DNA of 64,000 nucleotides from Sinomonas terrae (GTDB taxonomy: Bacteria; Actinomycetota; Actinomycetes; Actinomycetales; Micrococcaceae), in the NCBI RefSeq assembly GCF_022539255.1, contig NZ_JAKZBV010000001.1:3596001-3660000 (forward strand), read 5' to 3'. The notes beneath the pieces were generated by a model that saw nothing but the letters and a program-made list of their open reading frames with translations, was not told where the DNA came from and made no database searches. Positions 50,513 to 59,673 of this stretch are shown here, piece after piece. How positions within the stretch are numbered: the stretch's first letter is position 1; each line of letters begins with the position of its first letter. The position numbers and the translations under genes are program-made.

Positions 50513-51172
50513 GTGCGCAAGGTATTCCAGGAAGAACTCAAATTGGTCCACGACGATCTCGTGGAGATCGCAAGGCTCGTCGCGGTGGCGCTCGACAAGG
50601 CTGTCGACTCCTTCCAGAACACCGACGTCGATCTCGCCCAGGAGGTCATCGCGGAGGATGCGCGCATCGACTTCCGCCAGACGGCGCTCGACGAGCGAGC
50701 GATCGACATCCTCGCGCTTCAGGGGCCCGTGGCGAGCGACCTTCGCACGATTGTCGGGTCCCTCCGCATGAGCGCCTCGCTCGAGCGGATGGGCGACCTC
50801 GCCCGGCACATCGCCCAGCTCACGCGCCTCCGCTACCCCGAGAACGCCGTCCCGGCGCCCCTCGCGCGGACGTTCGAGCGGATGGCCGAGCTGGACAAGA
50901 CGATGATCGAGGATGTCGCGCAGCTCCTCGAGACCCACGATCTGACACTCGTCGCGAAGATCCAGGGCACGAATGCCGAGATCGACGATCTCCATGCGGG
51001 CGTCTTCCGCGCGATCGCCGATGCGTCGTGGAACGGTTCGCCGGCCCTCGCCGTCGACGCCGCTCTCGCGAGCCGCTACTTCGAGCGCTTCGCAGACCAC
51101 GGCGTCTCGGTAGCGCGCAAGGTCTCCTACCTCGTCACCGGCGAGTGGGATGGGGACATGACGTCCAACTGA
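50513..51172 (+). CDS. phoU: PhoU phosphate signalling protein
   Basis: A 219-residue all-helical protein with two PhoU repeats, each containing the metal-cluster helix pattern (EDARIDFRQTALDE in the first, GTNAEIDDLH in the second). PhoU keeps the phosphate sensor in its inactive state when phosphate is ample. It starts at GTG 50513 with AGGAAAGGA upstream. It is divergent from senX3-regX3 and ends in a 19-bp stem terminator shared with gpmA. Confidence 0.96.
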   Translation: MRKVFQEELKLVHDDLVEIARLVAVALDKAVDSFQNTDVDLAQEVIAEDARIDFRQTALDERAIDILALQGPVASDLRTIVGSLRMSASLERMGDLARHIAQLTRLRYPENAVPAPLARTFERMAELDKTMIEDVAQLLETHDLTLVAKIQGTNAEIDDLHAGVFRAIADASWNGSPALAVDAALASRYFERFADHGVSVARKVSYLVTGEWDGDMTSN

Positions 51173-51196
51173 CGTCCCCGCGCTCTGACCCCGACG

Positions 51197-51241
51197 ACGA
51201 CGGCGGCCGCTCACCCTATCTCGGTGAGCGGCCGCCGTCGT
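51197..51241. terminator. Bidirectional terminator between phoU and gpmA
   Basis: A perfect 19-bp stem (ACGACGGCGGCCGCTCACC and complement) with a seven-base loop lies between two convergent genes. The arm closely matches that of the hairpin at 48364-48411. Confidence 0.88.
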
Positions 51242-51266
51242 ATGCTCCTACGCAGCGCGCCGAGCG

Positions 51267-52013
51267 CTACTTCTTGCCCTGGTTCTTCACGGCCTCGATC
51301 GACGCCGCCGCGGCGGCAGGGTCGAGGTACGTCCCCCCGGCGCTGGTCGGCTTGAAGTCCTCGCCGAGCTCGTAGACGAGCGGGATCCCGGTGGGGATGT
51401 TGAGGCCGGCGATGTCCTGGTCGGTGATGCCGTCGAGGTGCTTCACGAGCGCGCGCAGCGAGTTGCCATGCGCGGTGATGAGCACCGTCTTGCCCGCGCG
51501 GAGCTCAGCCTTGATCTCCGACTCCCAGTACGGCATGAGCCGCTCGAGCACGTCCTTGAGGCACTCGGTCCGCGGGATGTCATCGCCGAGGTCCGCGTAG
51601 CGCGGGTCACCGACCTGGGAGAACTCGGAGTCGTCCGGGAGAGGGGGCGGCGGCACGTCGTACGAGCGGCGCCATTCCATGAACTGCGCCTCGCCGAACT
51701 CCGCGAGTGTCTGGGCCTTGTCCTTGCCCTGCAGGGCGCCGTAGTGGCGCTCGTTGAGCCGCCACGAGCGCTTCACGTCGATCCAGCCGCGGTCGGCCGC
51801 AGCGAGGGCGATGTTCGCCGTGTTGATCGCGCGCTTGAGCCGCGAAGTGAAGAGGATGTCCGGGAGGAGGCCCTTCTCAGCAAGCAGCTCGCCACCGCGC
51901 TGAGCCTCCTCGCGCCCCTGGTCGTTGAGGTCGACGTCCACCCAGCCCGTGAAGAGGTTCTTGGCGTTCCAGTCGCTGTGCCCATGGCGCAGCAGGATCA
52001 GCGTGTAAGTCAT
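51267..52013 (-). CDS. gpmA: 2,3-bisphosphoglycerate-dependent phosphoglycerate mutase
   Basis: A 248-residue histidine phosphatase-fold glycolytic enzyme. The phosphohistidine motif is LLRHGHSDWN near the N-terminus; NLFTGWVDVDL, RSWRLNERHYGALQG and AHGNSLRALVKHL follow. Start may be the ATG at 52013 or the ATG at 52022, which sits one base after the TAG of the upstream methyltransferase. The longer frame to 52235 overlaps that gene and is rejected. Confidence 0.96.
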   Translation of the reverse strand: MTYTLILLRHGHSDWNAKNLFTGWVDVDLNDQGREEAQRGGELLAEKGLLPDILFTSRLKRAINTANIALAAADRGWIDVKRSWRLNERHYGALQGKDKAQTLAEFGEAQFMEWRRSYDVPPPPLPDDSEFSQVGDPRYADLGDDIPRTECLKDVLERLMPYWESEIKAELRAGKTVLITAHGNSLRALVKHLDGITDQDIAGLNIPTGIPLVYELGEDFKPTSAGGTYLDPAAAAASIEAVKNQGKK

Positions 52014-52023
52014 AGGGCTCATG

Positions 52024-52872
52024 CTATCGGGCGAGCCCCGCTCCCCGAGCGTCCGTGACGCCGGATGCGACGGCTTCCCACGCGACCGTGAGCTCACCGA
52101 GCCGCCAGCGTCCGGGGCCGTGAAGGACGGGCCACCCCGCCTCCTTGAGGGAGCGCACCGTGGTGATCCACCGCTGGCGATTCCCGAAGGGAGCGAGCGG
52201 GGCGGCGGCGGCCCATGCCGCATCGAGCGCCGCAAGGAACCCGTGGACCCGCTCGCCGGGTACGTTGCGGTGGATGAGCGCCTTCGGAAGGCGCTCTGCG
52301 ACGTCGGACGGCCGCTCGAACGAGCCGAAGCGCAGGGCCACGGACAGCGTGCGCGGGCCGCCGCCGTCGAGCGCTACCCACGCCGCCCTGCGCCCGATCT
52401 CGTCGCACGTGCCCTCCACGAAAAGGCCGGCCGGCGCGAGGCGGGAGCACACGAGCTCCCAGATCGCGGCGACGTCCGCCTCCTCGTACTGCCGCAGCAC
52501 GTTGAACGCCCGGACGAGCGCGGGGGCGCCGTCGACCGGCAGCTCGAAGCCTCCGAGGCGGAAGTCGAGTCCCTCCCGCTCGAGCGGCTTGGCCGCGGAG
52601 ACCCGGCCCGACTCGATCTCGACCCCCGTGAGGCGGAAGTCGTCGCGCACGGTGCGGAGGCGCTCGAAGAGCTCGACGGCGGTTGCCGGGGAGGCGCCGT
52701 AGCCGAGGTCGACGGCGAGGGGCGACGGCGGCAGGGCACGGAAGCGGCGCGCGTTGACGCCCGTGATCCAGCGATCCACGCGGCGCATCCGGTTCGGGTT
52801 CGTGGTCCCCCGTGTGACGTTCCCGACGGGACGCCCACGCGTGGCCCTGATCGGGCTCGCCTTCTGGACCAC
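52024..52872 (-). CDS. Class I SAM-dependent methyltransferase
   Basis: A 282-residue Rossmann-type methyltransferase. Motif I is AVDLGYGASPATAVEL, followed after about 30 residues by the acidic strand end GVEIES. A positively charged N-terminus (RMRRVDRWITG) precedes it. The target is unknown. It is part of a minus-strand run DUF2516 - methyltransferase - gpmA with gaps under 25 bases. Confidence 0.82.
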   Translation of the reverse strand: MVQKASPIRATRGRPVGNVTRGTTNPNRMRRVDRWITGVNARRFRALPPSPLAVDLGYGASPATAVELFERLRTVRDDFRLTGVEIESGRVSAAKPLEREGLDFRLGGFELPVDGAPALVRAFNVLRQYEEADVAAIWELVCSRLAPAGLFVEGTCDEIGRRAAWVALDGGGPRTLSVALRFGSFERPSDVAERLPKALIHRNVPGERVHGFLAALDAAWAAAAPLAPFGNRQRWITTVRSLKEAGWPVLHGPGRWRLGELTVAWEAVASGVTDARGAGLAR

Positions 52873-52896
52873 TCGGTCAGCCGGCCGGGGTCAGGG

Positions 52897-53205
52897 TCAG
52901 CGCGACGAGACTGCCGGGCGCACGTCGGCGAGATAGATGCCGGCCGCGGTCACGGCGGCGAGCGTGAAGAGGCTCGGGCCGAACAGCGGGCTCACTGGGC
53001 TCAGGGCCGCGAGGATGCCGACGAGCGTCGCGCCGCCGGTGATGCCGAGCCAGAAGCCCTTCGTGCGCTTGAAGCCGGCTTCGAACGCCGCGCCCTTGCG
53101 GGTGACGCAGTCGATGAACGCCCACAGCGAGATGACGAGGCACAGCAGCGAGACCGCATAGCCCACGATGAGGTCGCTGTAGAAGACGATGTAGCTGGCG
53201 ATCAC
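52897..53205 (-). CDS. DUF2516 small membrane protein
   Basis: A 102-residue protein with three hydrophobic helices (about 8-30, 50-68 and 75-92) separated by a basic loop (CVTRKGAAFEAGFKRTKGFW). This pattern is the actinobacterial DUF2516 family, of unknown function. Start is ATG 53205, about 17 bases after the PLP-enzyme stop. Confidence 0.85.
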   Translation of the reverse strand: MIASYIVFYSDLIVGYAVSLLCLVISLWAFIDCVTRKGAAFEAGFKRTKGFWLGITGGATLVGILAALSPVSPLFGPSLFTLAAVTAAGIYLADVRPAVSSR

Positions 53206-53222
53206 ACCACCAGCCTAGTGGC

Positions 53223-54419
53223 TCACACGAGCGAATCGAGGCCTTGGGCGAGATCGGCCCACAGGTCGTCGACGTTCTCGATCCCCACGCTCAGCCGCAC
53301 GAGCCCTTCGGGGACGGTCGTCGGCTCGGCGATGTGCCGGCGTCGGCGCTCGATGGTGGACTCGACGCCCCCAAGCGAGGTCGCCGGGAGCCAGAGCGCG
53401 AGGCCCGCGACGAGCGCGTCTGCCTCGGCGGCGCCGTCGAGCTCAATGCTGATGATCGAGCCGAAGCCGTCGAACTGGGCCGCGGCGCGCTCGTGCCCGG
53501 GGTCCGAGACGAGGCCGGGGTACCGCGTGCGGCGCACGGCGGGGTGGCCCTCGAGGCGGCGGGCGAGCTCGGCTGCCGTCGCCTGCGAGCGCTCGACCCG
53601 CAGCGCGAGCGTCCGGAGGCCGCGGAGCCCGAGCCAGGCCTCCATCGGGCCGGCGATCGCGCCGTGGAGGGTGCGGTGGCCGAGGAGCCGGGCGCGGAGC
53701 TCGTCGTCGGCCGTGACGGCGAGGCCGAGGAGCACATCGGAGTGCCCCGCGAGGTACTTCGTCGCGGAATGGACGACGACGTCGGCGCCCACCGCGAGGG
53801 GCTGCTGCCCGAGCGGGGTGCTGAAGGTGTTGTCGACGACGACGACGGCCCCCGCCGCGTGCGCTGCGGCCGTGAGGGCGGGCAGGTCGGCGACCTCCAT
53901 CATGGGGTTCGTGGGGCTCTCGACCCACAGGACGTCGGCGCCGTCCAGCGCGGCGACGGTCGCGTCCGTGTCCGCGATGTCCACGGAGCGGAGTCCGAGT
54001 TCACCCCGGACGCCCTTGGCCTGCGCAAGCCCGAGCGTGCCCGAGTAGGCGTGGGCTGGCGCGACGAGCACGCCGCCGACCGGAACGAGGCTCAGTGCCG
54101 CGGCGACGGCCGCCATGCCCGAAGAGAAGAGGAGCGCTGGGATCTCGGCGCCCTCGAGCCGCGCCACGGCCTCCTCGAACGGTTCCCAGGTGGGGTTCGA
54201 GAAGCGCGCATAGCCCCGGGCGCCGTCGCCCACCGATCCGAGGCCGACGAACGTCGAGGAGAACACGACGCTCGGGTTCACAGGCGTGTCGTGCCCGCGT
54301 TCGGGACGCCCGGCCGCGACAGCGAGTGTCTCCGGAGAGAGCGCAGAGAGCTCCGCGGCGTCGAGATGGGGGAACGTGTACTCGGGCAGAGCGGAGTCGG
54401 TTTCGGGGACGTCGGTCAT
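53223..54419 (-). CDS. Trans-sulfuration PLP enzyme (cystathionine gamma-synthase/lyase family)
   Basis: A 398-residue fold-type I PLP enzyme of the Cys/Met metabolism family. RFSNPTWEPFEEAVARLEG, the cofactor lysine in HSATKYLAGHSD, and WVESPTNPMMEV are present. Members are cystathionine synthases or lyases, or methionine gamma-lyases; sequence alone does not decide which. The ATG at 54419 is chosen because the 40 residues upstream in the open frame are Arg-rich and overlap the tmk promoter region. It is divergent from tmk. Confidence 0.9.
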   Translation of the reverse strand: MTDVPETDSALPEYTFPHLDAAELSALSPETLAVAAGRPERGHDTPVNPSVVFSSTFVGLGSVGDGARGYARFSNPTWEPFEEAVARLEGAEIPALLFSSGMAAVAAALSLVPVGGVLVAPAHAYSGTLGLAQAKGVRGELGLRSVDIADTDATVAALDGADVLWVESPTNPMMEVADLPALTAAAHAAGAVVVVDNTFSTPLGQQPLAVGADVVVHSATKYLAGHSDVLLGLAVTADDELRARLLGHRTLHGAIAGPMEAWLGLRGLRTLALRVERSQATAAELARRLEGHPAVRRTRYPGLVSDPGHERAAAQFDGFGSIISIELDGAAEADALVAGLALWLPATSLGGVESTIERRRRHIAEPTTVPEGLVRLSVGIENVDDLWADLAQGLDSLV

Positions 54420-54469
54420 GCCCCTAGGGTATGCCCGTCCGAGCGTCCCCGAGTCGGTAGGCTTGGACA

Positions 54470-55150
54470 GTGACCTTCTCCCCCGCCTCCCCCACGGGCG
54501 AGCTTGATCGTGGGCCCGCACGCGGCCTCTTCGTCGCATTCGAGGGCGGCGACGGCGCGGGGAAGTCGACCCAGGCCCGGCTGCTCGCGGGCTCGCTGCT
54601 CGCTGCTGGCCACGAGGTTCTGCTGACGCGCGAGCCGGGCGGGACCCCGATCGGCGAGAAGCTCAGATCGCTCGTGCTCGACCACGGCCAGGGGGAGGTC
54701 GACGCGCGGACCGAGGCCCTCATCTTCGCCGCCGCCCGGGCGGCGCACGTCGCCCAGACGATCAAGCCCGCGCTCGATCGCGGATGCATCGTCATCACGG
54801 ACCGCTACATCGGCTCCTCGATCGTCTACCAAGGCGTCGCGCGCGGTCTGGGCGTCAAGCCGGTCCGCGATCTCAACGTCTGGGCCACGGAGGGCCTCTG
54901 GCCGGACCTCACGGTGCTGCTCGATGTCGACGAGACCGAGGGGCGCTCGCGGCGGACCGCGGACGACGCTGTCGAGGACCGGCTCGAGTCCGAGTCCGAC
55001 GACTTCCACCGCAGCGTCCGTGCGGCCTTCCTCGACCTCGCCGAAGACCGCCCCGACGCCTACCTGGTCCTGGATGGACGGCGCGACCTCGAAGAACTCG
55101 CCGAGCGGATCCTCGCGGCCGTGACCCGCTCGCTCGAGGTGCGCGCATGA
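54470..55150 (+). CDS. tmk: Thymidylate kinase
   Basis: A 226-residue kinase that converts dTMP to dTDP. The P-loop is FEGGDGAGKST near residue 23, the substrate-site block is TDRYIGSSIVYQG, and the LID region LDVDETEGRSRR is arginine-rich. It starts at GTG 54470. The stop overlaps the holB start as ATGA, the usual tmk-holB pairing. Confidence 0.96.
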   Translation: MTFSPASPTGELDRGPARGLFVAFEGGDGAGKSTQARLLAGSLLAAGHEVLLTREPGGTPIGEKLRSLVLDHGQGEVDARTEALIFAAARAAHVAQTIKPALDRGCIVITDRYIGSSIVYQGVARGLGVKPVRDLNVWATEGLWPDLTVLLDVDETEGRSRRTADDAVEDRLESESDDFHRSVRAAFLDLAEDRPDAYLVLDGRRDLEELAERILAAVTRSLEVRA

Positions 55151-56289
55151 CGGTGTGGGAGCAGCTCGTCGGGCAGGAGCCCGTCGTCGAGCAGTTGAGT
55201 CGGGCGGCCGCGGGCGAGGGACTGACCCACGCTTGGCTCTTCACAGGACCGCCCGGCTCGGGACGCTCGACGGCGGCGAAGGCCTTCGCGGCAGCGCTCA
55301 ATTGCGAGGTCGACGACGTCATGGGCCGCGGCTGCGGCGTGTGCGCAGGGTGCCGCGCCGTGCTCGCCGAATCCCACAGCGACGTGACGTTCGTGCGCAC
55401 AGAGAAGATCACAATCACTATTGACGAGGCGCGGGAGCTCGTGGCCAAGTCCGGCGACCGCCCGTCGACGGGGCGGTGGCGGATCGTCGTCGTCGAGGAT
55501 GCCGACCGTATGGCCGAACGCACCACGAATGTGCTGCTCAAGGCCATCGAGGAGCCCACTCCCCGGACGATCTGGATGCTCTGCGCGCCGTCGCCCGCCG
55601 ACGTCCTCGTCACGATCCGTTCGCGCTGCCGCGCCGTGAACCTGCGCGTTCCGCCGGTCGACGACGTTGCCGCGCTGCTCGTGGAGCGCGACGGCGCAGA
55701 CCCGCGGCTCGCCCTGCAGGCGGCACGCGCCGCCCAGAGCCACATTGGGATCGCGCGCCGACTGGTCCATGATGAGTCGGCTCGCGAGCGGCGGGCGGCC
55801 ACTGTTCGGCTCCCCCTCTCACTCTCGAGCGTCTCGCAAGCGGTCAGGCTCGCGGAGCAGCTCGTGAAGATCGCGACTGACGAGGCCTCGAGCTCGAACG
55901 AGGAGCGGGACGCGCAGGAGCGGACGAGGCTCCTCGAGACCCTCGGGGTCACGGCCGACGAGAAGCTCCCGCCGAGCCTCCGGGCACAGGTGCGCCAGCT
56001 CGAAGAGGACCAGAAGCGCCGCGCCAAGCGGTCGGTGACCGATTCCCTCGACCGGACCCTGACAGACCTCCTCTCGTTCTACCGAGACGTGCTCATGGTC
56101 CAGCTCGGAGGTGCGGTCGAACCGGTGAATACTGAGCTTGCGGCCGAGATCGCCGAGTTCGCGGCGGCCTCCACGGCGGACGTAACGCTGACCCGCATGG
56201 ACGCGGTTAACACCACGAGACAACGCATCACGACCACCAATGTGGCCCCGCTCCTCGCGGTCGAGGCCATGGCAGTAAGCCTGATCTGA
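55147..56289 (+). CDS. holB: DNA polymerase III clamp-loader subunit delta'
   Basis: A 380-residue AAA+ clamp-loader subunit. The P-loop reads GPPGSGRST, with arginine in place of the catalytic lysine, as is normal for the non-hydrolysing delta' subunit. The zinc module has GCGVCAGC plus a further Cys, and the sensor-1/SRC region is IRSRCRAVN. Its C-terminus is long and charged. The start at ATG 55147 overlaps tmk. Confidence 0.95.
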   Translation: MTVWEQLVGQEPVVEQLSRAAAGEGLTHAWLFTGPPGSGRSTAAKAFAAALNCEVDDVMGRGCGVCAGCRAVLAESHSDVTFVRTEKITITIDEARELVAKSGDRPSTGRWRIVVVEDADRMAERTTNVLLKAIEEPTPRTIWMLCAPSPADVLVTIRSRCRAVNLRVPPVDDVAALLVERDGADPRLALQAARAAQSHIGIARRLVHDESARERRAATVRLPLSLSSVSQAVRLAEQLVKIATDEASSSNEERDAQERTRLLETLGVTADEKLPPSLRAQVRQLEEDQKRRAKRSVTDSLDRTLTDLLSFYRDVLMVQLGGAVEPVNTELAAEIAEFAAASTADVTLTRMDAVNTTRQRITTTNVAPLLAVEAMAVSLI

Positions 56290-56302
56290 GGAGACAGCCC
56301 CT

Positions 56303-57856
56303 GTGAGCACGCCTGCCCCGAGCCAGGGGTCGCCCCTCCGCGCCGTCCTCGCCATCATTGCGGGGCTCGCGGTGATCGCGCTCGCCCTCAGCGCGTGCAC
56401 CCCGTTCGGGCCGAGTCAGAACGCGAAGCCGGGCGTAGACCCCTCCGCCACCGCGGGGGCCCCGCCCGAACTCGCGAAGTACTACCAGCAGCAGATCCAG
56501 TGGTCGTCGTGCGAGAACGGGCTCGAGTGCGCCAAGGTCACCGTTCCCGTGGACTACTCGAAGCCGGACGGCGATACGATCCAGCTCGCCGTCGCTCGCC
56601 TTCAGGGCAAGAACACCTCCGCTAGCCTCCTCGTGAATCCGGGTGGCCCAGGAGCGTCCGGCATCGACCTCGTCAGAGACTCGGCGACCCAGATGTTCAC
56701 CCAGAAGCTGAGGGACGCGTACAACATCATCGGCTGGGATCCCCGAGGCGTAAAGCGTTCGGCGCCGGTCACGTGCCTCAACGCGTCGCAGGAGGACGCG
56801 GCGCGGCAGATGAACATCGATCCGTCGACCCCGCCCGGTCTCGACCAGGCCTTCGCAGAGCAGAAGACGGTCATCGAAGCGTGCAAGGCGAATACGGGGC
56901 CCATCCTCGCTCACACCGACACGATCAGTTCTGCGCGTGACATGGACATCATCCGCGCCGTCGTCGCTGGGCAGACGAAGCTCAACTACTTCGGGTTCTC
57001 CTACGGGACCTTCCTCGGCGCAACCTACGCGACCCTCTTCTCGGACCGCGTCGGACGCTTCGCGCTCGACGGCGCCCTTGATCCGGCCCTCACCGCGAGC
57101 CAGATCACGATCGGTCAGGCGAAGGGCTTCGAGGACGCCCTGCACGCCTACATCCGCTCGTGCCTCTCCGGTTCCGGTTGCCCGGTGCACGGGACCGAGG
57201 ATGAAGCGGTCGCGCAGGTGCGGAACCTCCTCCAGTCGGTCGCGAAGCACCCGATGTCCACGACGGACGGACGTATTCTGCCGATCACAGATTTCGTGAA
57301 CGGCATGATCATCCCGCTCTACAACAACCAGAACTGGAGCGTGCTGACAGGGGCCCTCACGAGCGCGTTCAGGGGCGACGGCTCGGCGATGCTCCGCCTT
57401 TCAGACCTCGCAGCGGACCGCGAATCGGACGGCACGTACTCCTCGAACAGCAACTTCGCCTTCATGGCGTACAACTGCCTCGACTACTCCGAGCCCTCCG
57501 ACCCCGCCGGAATGGCCGCCGAGGCAGCCCAGCTCGAGCAGGCCTCCCCGACGTTCGGCCAGTTCTTCGCATACGGCGGCGTCAACTGCCGCGACTGGCC
57601 CTACCAGCCCGTGCGCACCCCCGCCCCCGCGCACTACACCGGAAGCAGCCCCATCGTCGTCGTCGGCACGACCGGCGACCCCGCGACCCCCTACCCGTGG
57701 GCGCAGTCCCTCCGCAGCGAACTCGGGAACGCGGACCTGCTCACGTGGAACGGCCAGGGACACACCGCCTACGGCCGCGGCTCGACCTGCATCGATGACG
57801 CCGTGGACGGCTACCTCGTCGACGGGAACGCGCCCAAGGACGGCGCGCGCTGCTAG
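56303..57856 (+). CDS. TAP-like alpha/beta-hydrolase lipoprotein
   Basis: A 517-residue exported hydrolase. The signal peptide ends at the lipobox LSAC (Cys32). The oxyanion block VNPGGPGASG is at about 112-120, the nucleophile Ser233 lies in GFSYGTFLGA, and the C-terminal TAP domain supplies the aspartate (GTTGDPATP) and histidine (WNGQGHTAYG). Family members are tripeptidyl aminopeptidases or esterases of the SlpD/E type. It starts at GTG 56303, 13 bases after holB, so it may be read through from tmk-holB. Its stop shares CTAG with the convergent HAD gene. Confidence 0.92.
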   Translation: MSTPAPSQGSPLRAVLAIIAGLAVIALALSACTPFGPSQNAKPGVDPSATAGAPPELAKYYQQQIQWSSCENGLECAKVTVPVDYSKPDGDTIQLAVARLQGKNTSASLLVNPGGPGASGIDLVRDSATQMFTQKLRDAYNIIGWDPRGVKRSAPVTCLNASQEDAARQMNIDPSTPPGLDQAFAEQKTVIEACKANTGPILAHTDTISSARDMDIIRAVVAGQTKLNYFGFSYGTFLGATYATLFSDRVGRFALDGALDPALTASQITIGQAKGFEDALHAYIRSCLSGSGCPVHGTEDEAVAQVRNLLQSVAKHPMSTTDGRILPITDFVNGMIIPLYNNQNWSVLTGALTSAFRGDGSAMLRLSDLAADRESDGTYSSNSNFAFMAYNCLDYSEPSDPAGMAAEAAQLEQASPTFGQFFAYGGVNCRDWPYQPVRTPAPAHYTGSSPIVVVGTTGDPATPYPWAQSLRSELGNADLLTWNGQGHTAYGRGSTCIDDAVDGYLVDGNAPKDGARC

Positions 57857-58575
57857 CCCGCGGCTGCTTCCTCCCGGCCCCAGAGGAGCCCGGGCAGGTC
57901 TGCGACGGAGCCGACGACGGCGGTCGCGCCCGCGGCCATGAGCTCGCCTGCCGTGTGGGCGCCCGTGAGGACGCCGACAGCCGCGCCAGCGCCGGCGCTG
58001 AGGGCAGAGGTGATGTCCGCCGTCGTGTCCCCCGCGACGAGGACCTCGCGCACGTCGTCGACATCGAGTGCGAGGACCGCGGTGAGGACCATGTCGGGGT
58101 AGGGCCGGCCGCGGCCAGCGTCCTCAGAGCAGAGTGACAGGTCGGCGAGGCCCATCCAGCCGAGGGCCTCGAGGACGCTGTTCTGCGTGTGCCGGCCGAA
58201 TCCGGTCGCGAGGCACACCTTGACGCCGTGGTCGCGGAGAGCGTGAACCGCCTCCTCCGCGCCGGGCACAGGACGGAGGCAGCCGGCGGCGATCATGCGG
58301 TCGTAGGCGACCGCGAAGGCGCGGCTCGCCGCCCGGGCACTTTCGCCGTCGTCCGGGAAGAGCCGTTCGAAGACCTGGGTGCGGTCCAGCCCCGCACTGT
58401 GCCGCGATACTGCAAGTGCTGCCTCGAGCCTCTCCCCCGCGACACCGAGGGCGCCCAGCGCTTCAGCGACCGCGCGCTCCGCGGCGCCTCCATCGACGAC
58501 CGTTGTCCCGTTCAGGTCGAGCACGGCAAGACGGATGCAGCGCGCCGCGGCTGGCTGCAGGTTCTGCACAGACAC
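57853..58575 (-). CDS. HAD-family hydrolase, phosphonatase-like
   Basis: A 240-residue HAD phosphohydrolase. The first motif is VLDLNGTTV, so the second aspartate of DxD is replaced by Asn, the position that is Ala in phosphonatases (DxAGT). Motif II is CLATGFGRH and the motif III-IV region is GRGRPYPDM...VAGDTTADI. The GTG at 58575 is preceded by GGGGAG at good spacing and is preferred over the ATG at 58629. The substrate is unknown; phosphonoacetaldehyde or a related compound is possible but not shown. Confidence 0.87.
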   Translation of the reverse strand: MSVQNLQPAAARCIRLAVLDLNGTTVVDGGAAERAVAEALGALGVAGERLEAALAVSRHSAGLDRTQVFERLFPDDGESARAASRAFAVAYDRMIAAGCLRPVPGAEEAVHALRDHGVKVCLATGFGRHTQNSVLEALGWMGLADLSLCSEDAGRGRPYPDMVLTAVLALDVDDVREVLVAGDTTADITSALSAGAGAAVGVLTGAHTAGELMAAGATAVVGSVADLPGLLWGREEAAAG

Positions 58576-58759
58576 TCCAAGCTCCCCGATTTCTCTGTGC
58601 GCCGGCAATCCCGGCGATTGAATCACCACGCTCGCATCCCATCGCTACCCGACCCTGAATTCGCCACGTACGTGGGATGAACACCTGCTCCAGAAGGTTC
58701 GGTCCTAAATCTTCGGGGAATATTGCGTCATACGGCGCGGTGCGCTTGTTCTCCCCATC

Positions 58760-58790
58760 GGTGGCCGCCACGCTGGGGGTGGCGGCCACC
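58760..58790. other. Perfect 12-bp inverted repeat
   Basis: GGTGGCCGCCAC and GTGGCGGCCACC pair around the loop GCTGGGG. No T-tract follows on either strand. It lies about 35 bases upstream of the GTG of a small gene, where it could be an operator or leader structure. Confidence 0.6.
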
Positions 58791-58824
58791 GCCCGGGCGG
58801 CCAGAACAACATGGGGAGCACAGG

Positions 58825-59094
58825 GTGACGGGGACCACCGCACTGGAGAGACTGCAGGTCAGCAGGCAGCTGCGGGCTGCATTGAGAGGAACCGGGGCGC
58901 GCCTCGCGCTCGGGACAATAGGTTCGGTGGACATCGTGGTATATCCCGAGAGACCCGGTGGACGGCAGAGCACGCTTGCATGCCTGCGAAGCCGGGGCGG
59001 AAGCGCCTACGTCGACTCGGCCCATTACCGCTCGTGGAGACTTTTCTCTGCGGCCGTTGCATGTGCTGTGGAGTACCTGGGGAAGATGGCCTGA
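58825..59094 (+). CDS. Small hypothetical protein
   Basis: An 89-residue ORF starting at GTG 58825 with GGGGAGCACAG upstream. The product has a basic N-terminal helix (LERLQVSRQLRAALRG), a beta strand (VDIVVYP) and a possible amphipathic C-terminal helix, and it contains two cysteines. I recognise no family. The ribosome site and third-position GC favour a real gene, but it is short and could be a remnant. Confidence 0.4.
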   Translation: MTGTTALERLQVSRQLRAALRGTGARLALGTIGSVDIVVYPERPGGRQSTLACLRSRGGSAYVDSAHYRSWRLFSAAVACAVEYLGKMA

Positions 59095-59183
59095 CCGGTC
59101 GTTTCGGCGGCTCGTTTTGACCGCGGACGGGCCGCCCCACTAGAGTATTCACTCGGTGGTTCCGCCGCGGCGGGGCTCCAGTT

Positions 59184-59259
59184 GCCTCCCTAGCTCAGAC
59201 GGTAGAGCGTCTCACTCGTAATGAGAAGGTCAGCGGTTCGATCCCGCTGGGAGGCTCCA
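59184..59259 (+). tRNA. tRNA-Thr (anticodon CGT)
   Basis: The acceptor stem GCCTCCC/GGGAGGC, D-arm TAGCTCAGACGGTAGAGC, anticodon loop CTCGTAA (anticodon CGT, reading ACG) and T-arm GGTTCGATCCC are intact. CCA is encoded at the 3' end (59257-59259). Confidence 0.96.
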
Positions 59260-59263
59260 CAAC

Positions 59264-59307
59264 CCCTCTCTCACCTGCGGAAACGCGGATTTGAGAGGGA
59301 CTTTTTG
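59264..59307 (+). terminator. Terminator of tRNA-Thr(CGT)
   Basis: CCCTCTC pairs with GAGAGGG around an inner GCG/CGC stem, and CTTTTTG follows. Confidence 0.85.
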
Positions 59308-59325
59308 TCTTCCTAGGACGGCTCG

Positions 59326-59673
59326 GTGCTGCGGACGACGGTGTGGCGACCTGCTGCTCGTCTGCTGAAGCGTGTGTCGGGGGATCAGAGCGGCAGCCCG
59401 ACGCCGTCGCCCTCGGCCAGCGCGAGCGCCCAGCCAAGCAAGCATGCAGGCAAGCACGCGCCCGGGCAAGTCAATGCTGAGACGCTGCACGGGCAGATGA
59501 CGGTCAAGAAGGCCAACGGGAATATCGAGACGGTGTTCGTCCAGCGCGGGACTGTGACCGATGCCAACAAGCAGGTCCACCAAGACTCGGGCGAGCACCG
59601 GCAGAAGTGGCAGTCCGGCACACCGTCGCCGAGCCCCTCGAAGGTCTCCCCCAGCCCGTCGAGCACGTCATAG
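59326..59673 (+). pseudogene. Fragment of a Ser/Pro-rich exported protein
   Basis: A 115-codon frame contains a Pro/Ser/Ala repeat (SPTPSPSASASAQPSKHAG) followed by LHGQMTVKKANGNIETV and FVQRGTVTDAN. This resembles the start of the DUF5666-like domain in actinobacterial surface proteins, where a beta repeat should follow. Instead it passes into HQDSGEHRQKWQSG and a second Pro/Ser tail. No signal peptide precedes it. It looks like a truncated, decayed gene next to the tRNA; a short intact gene cannot be excluded. Confidence 0.35.
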
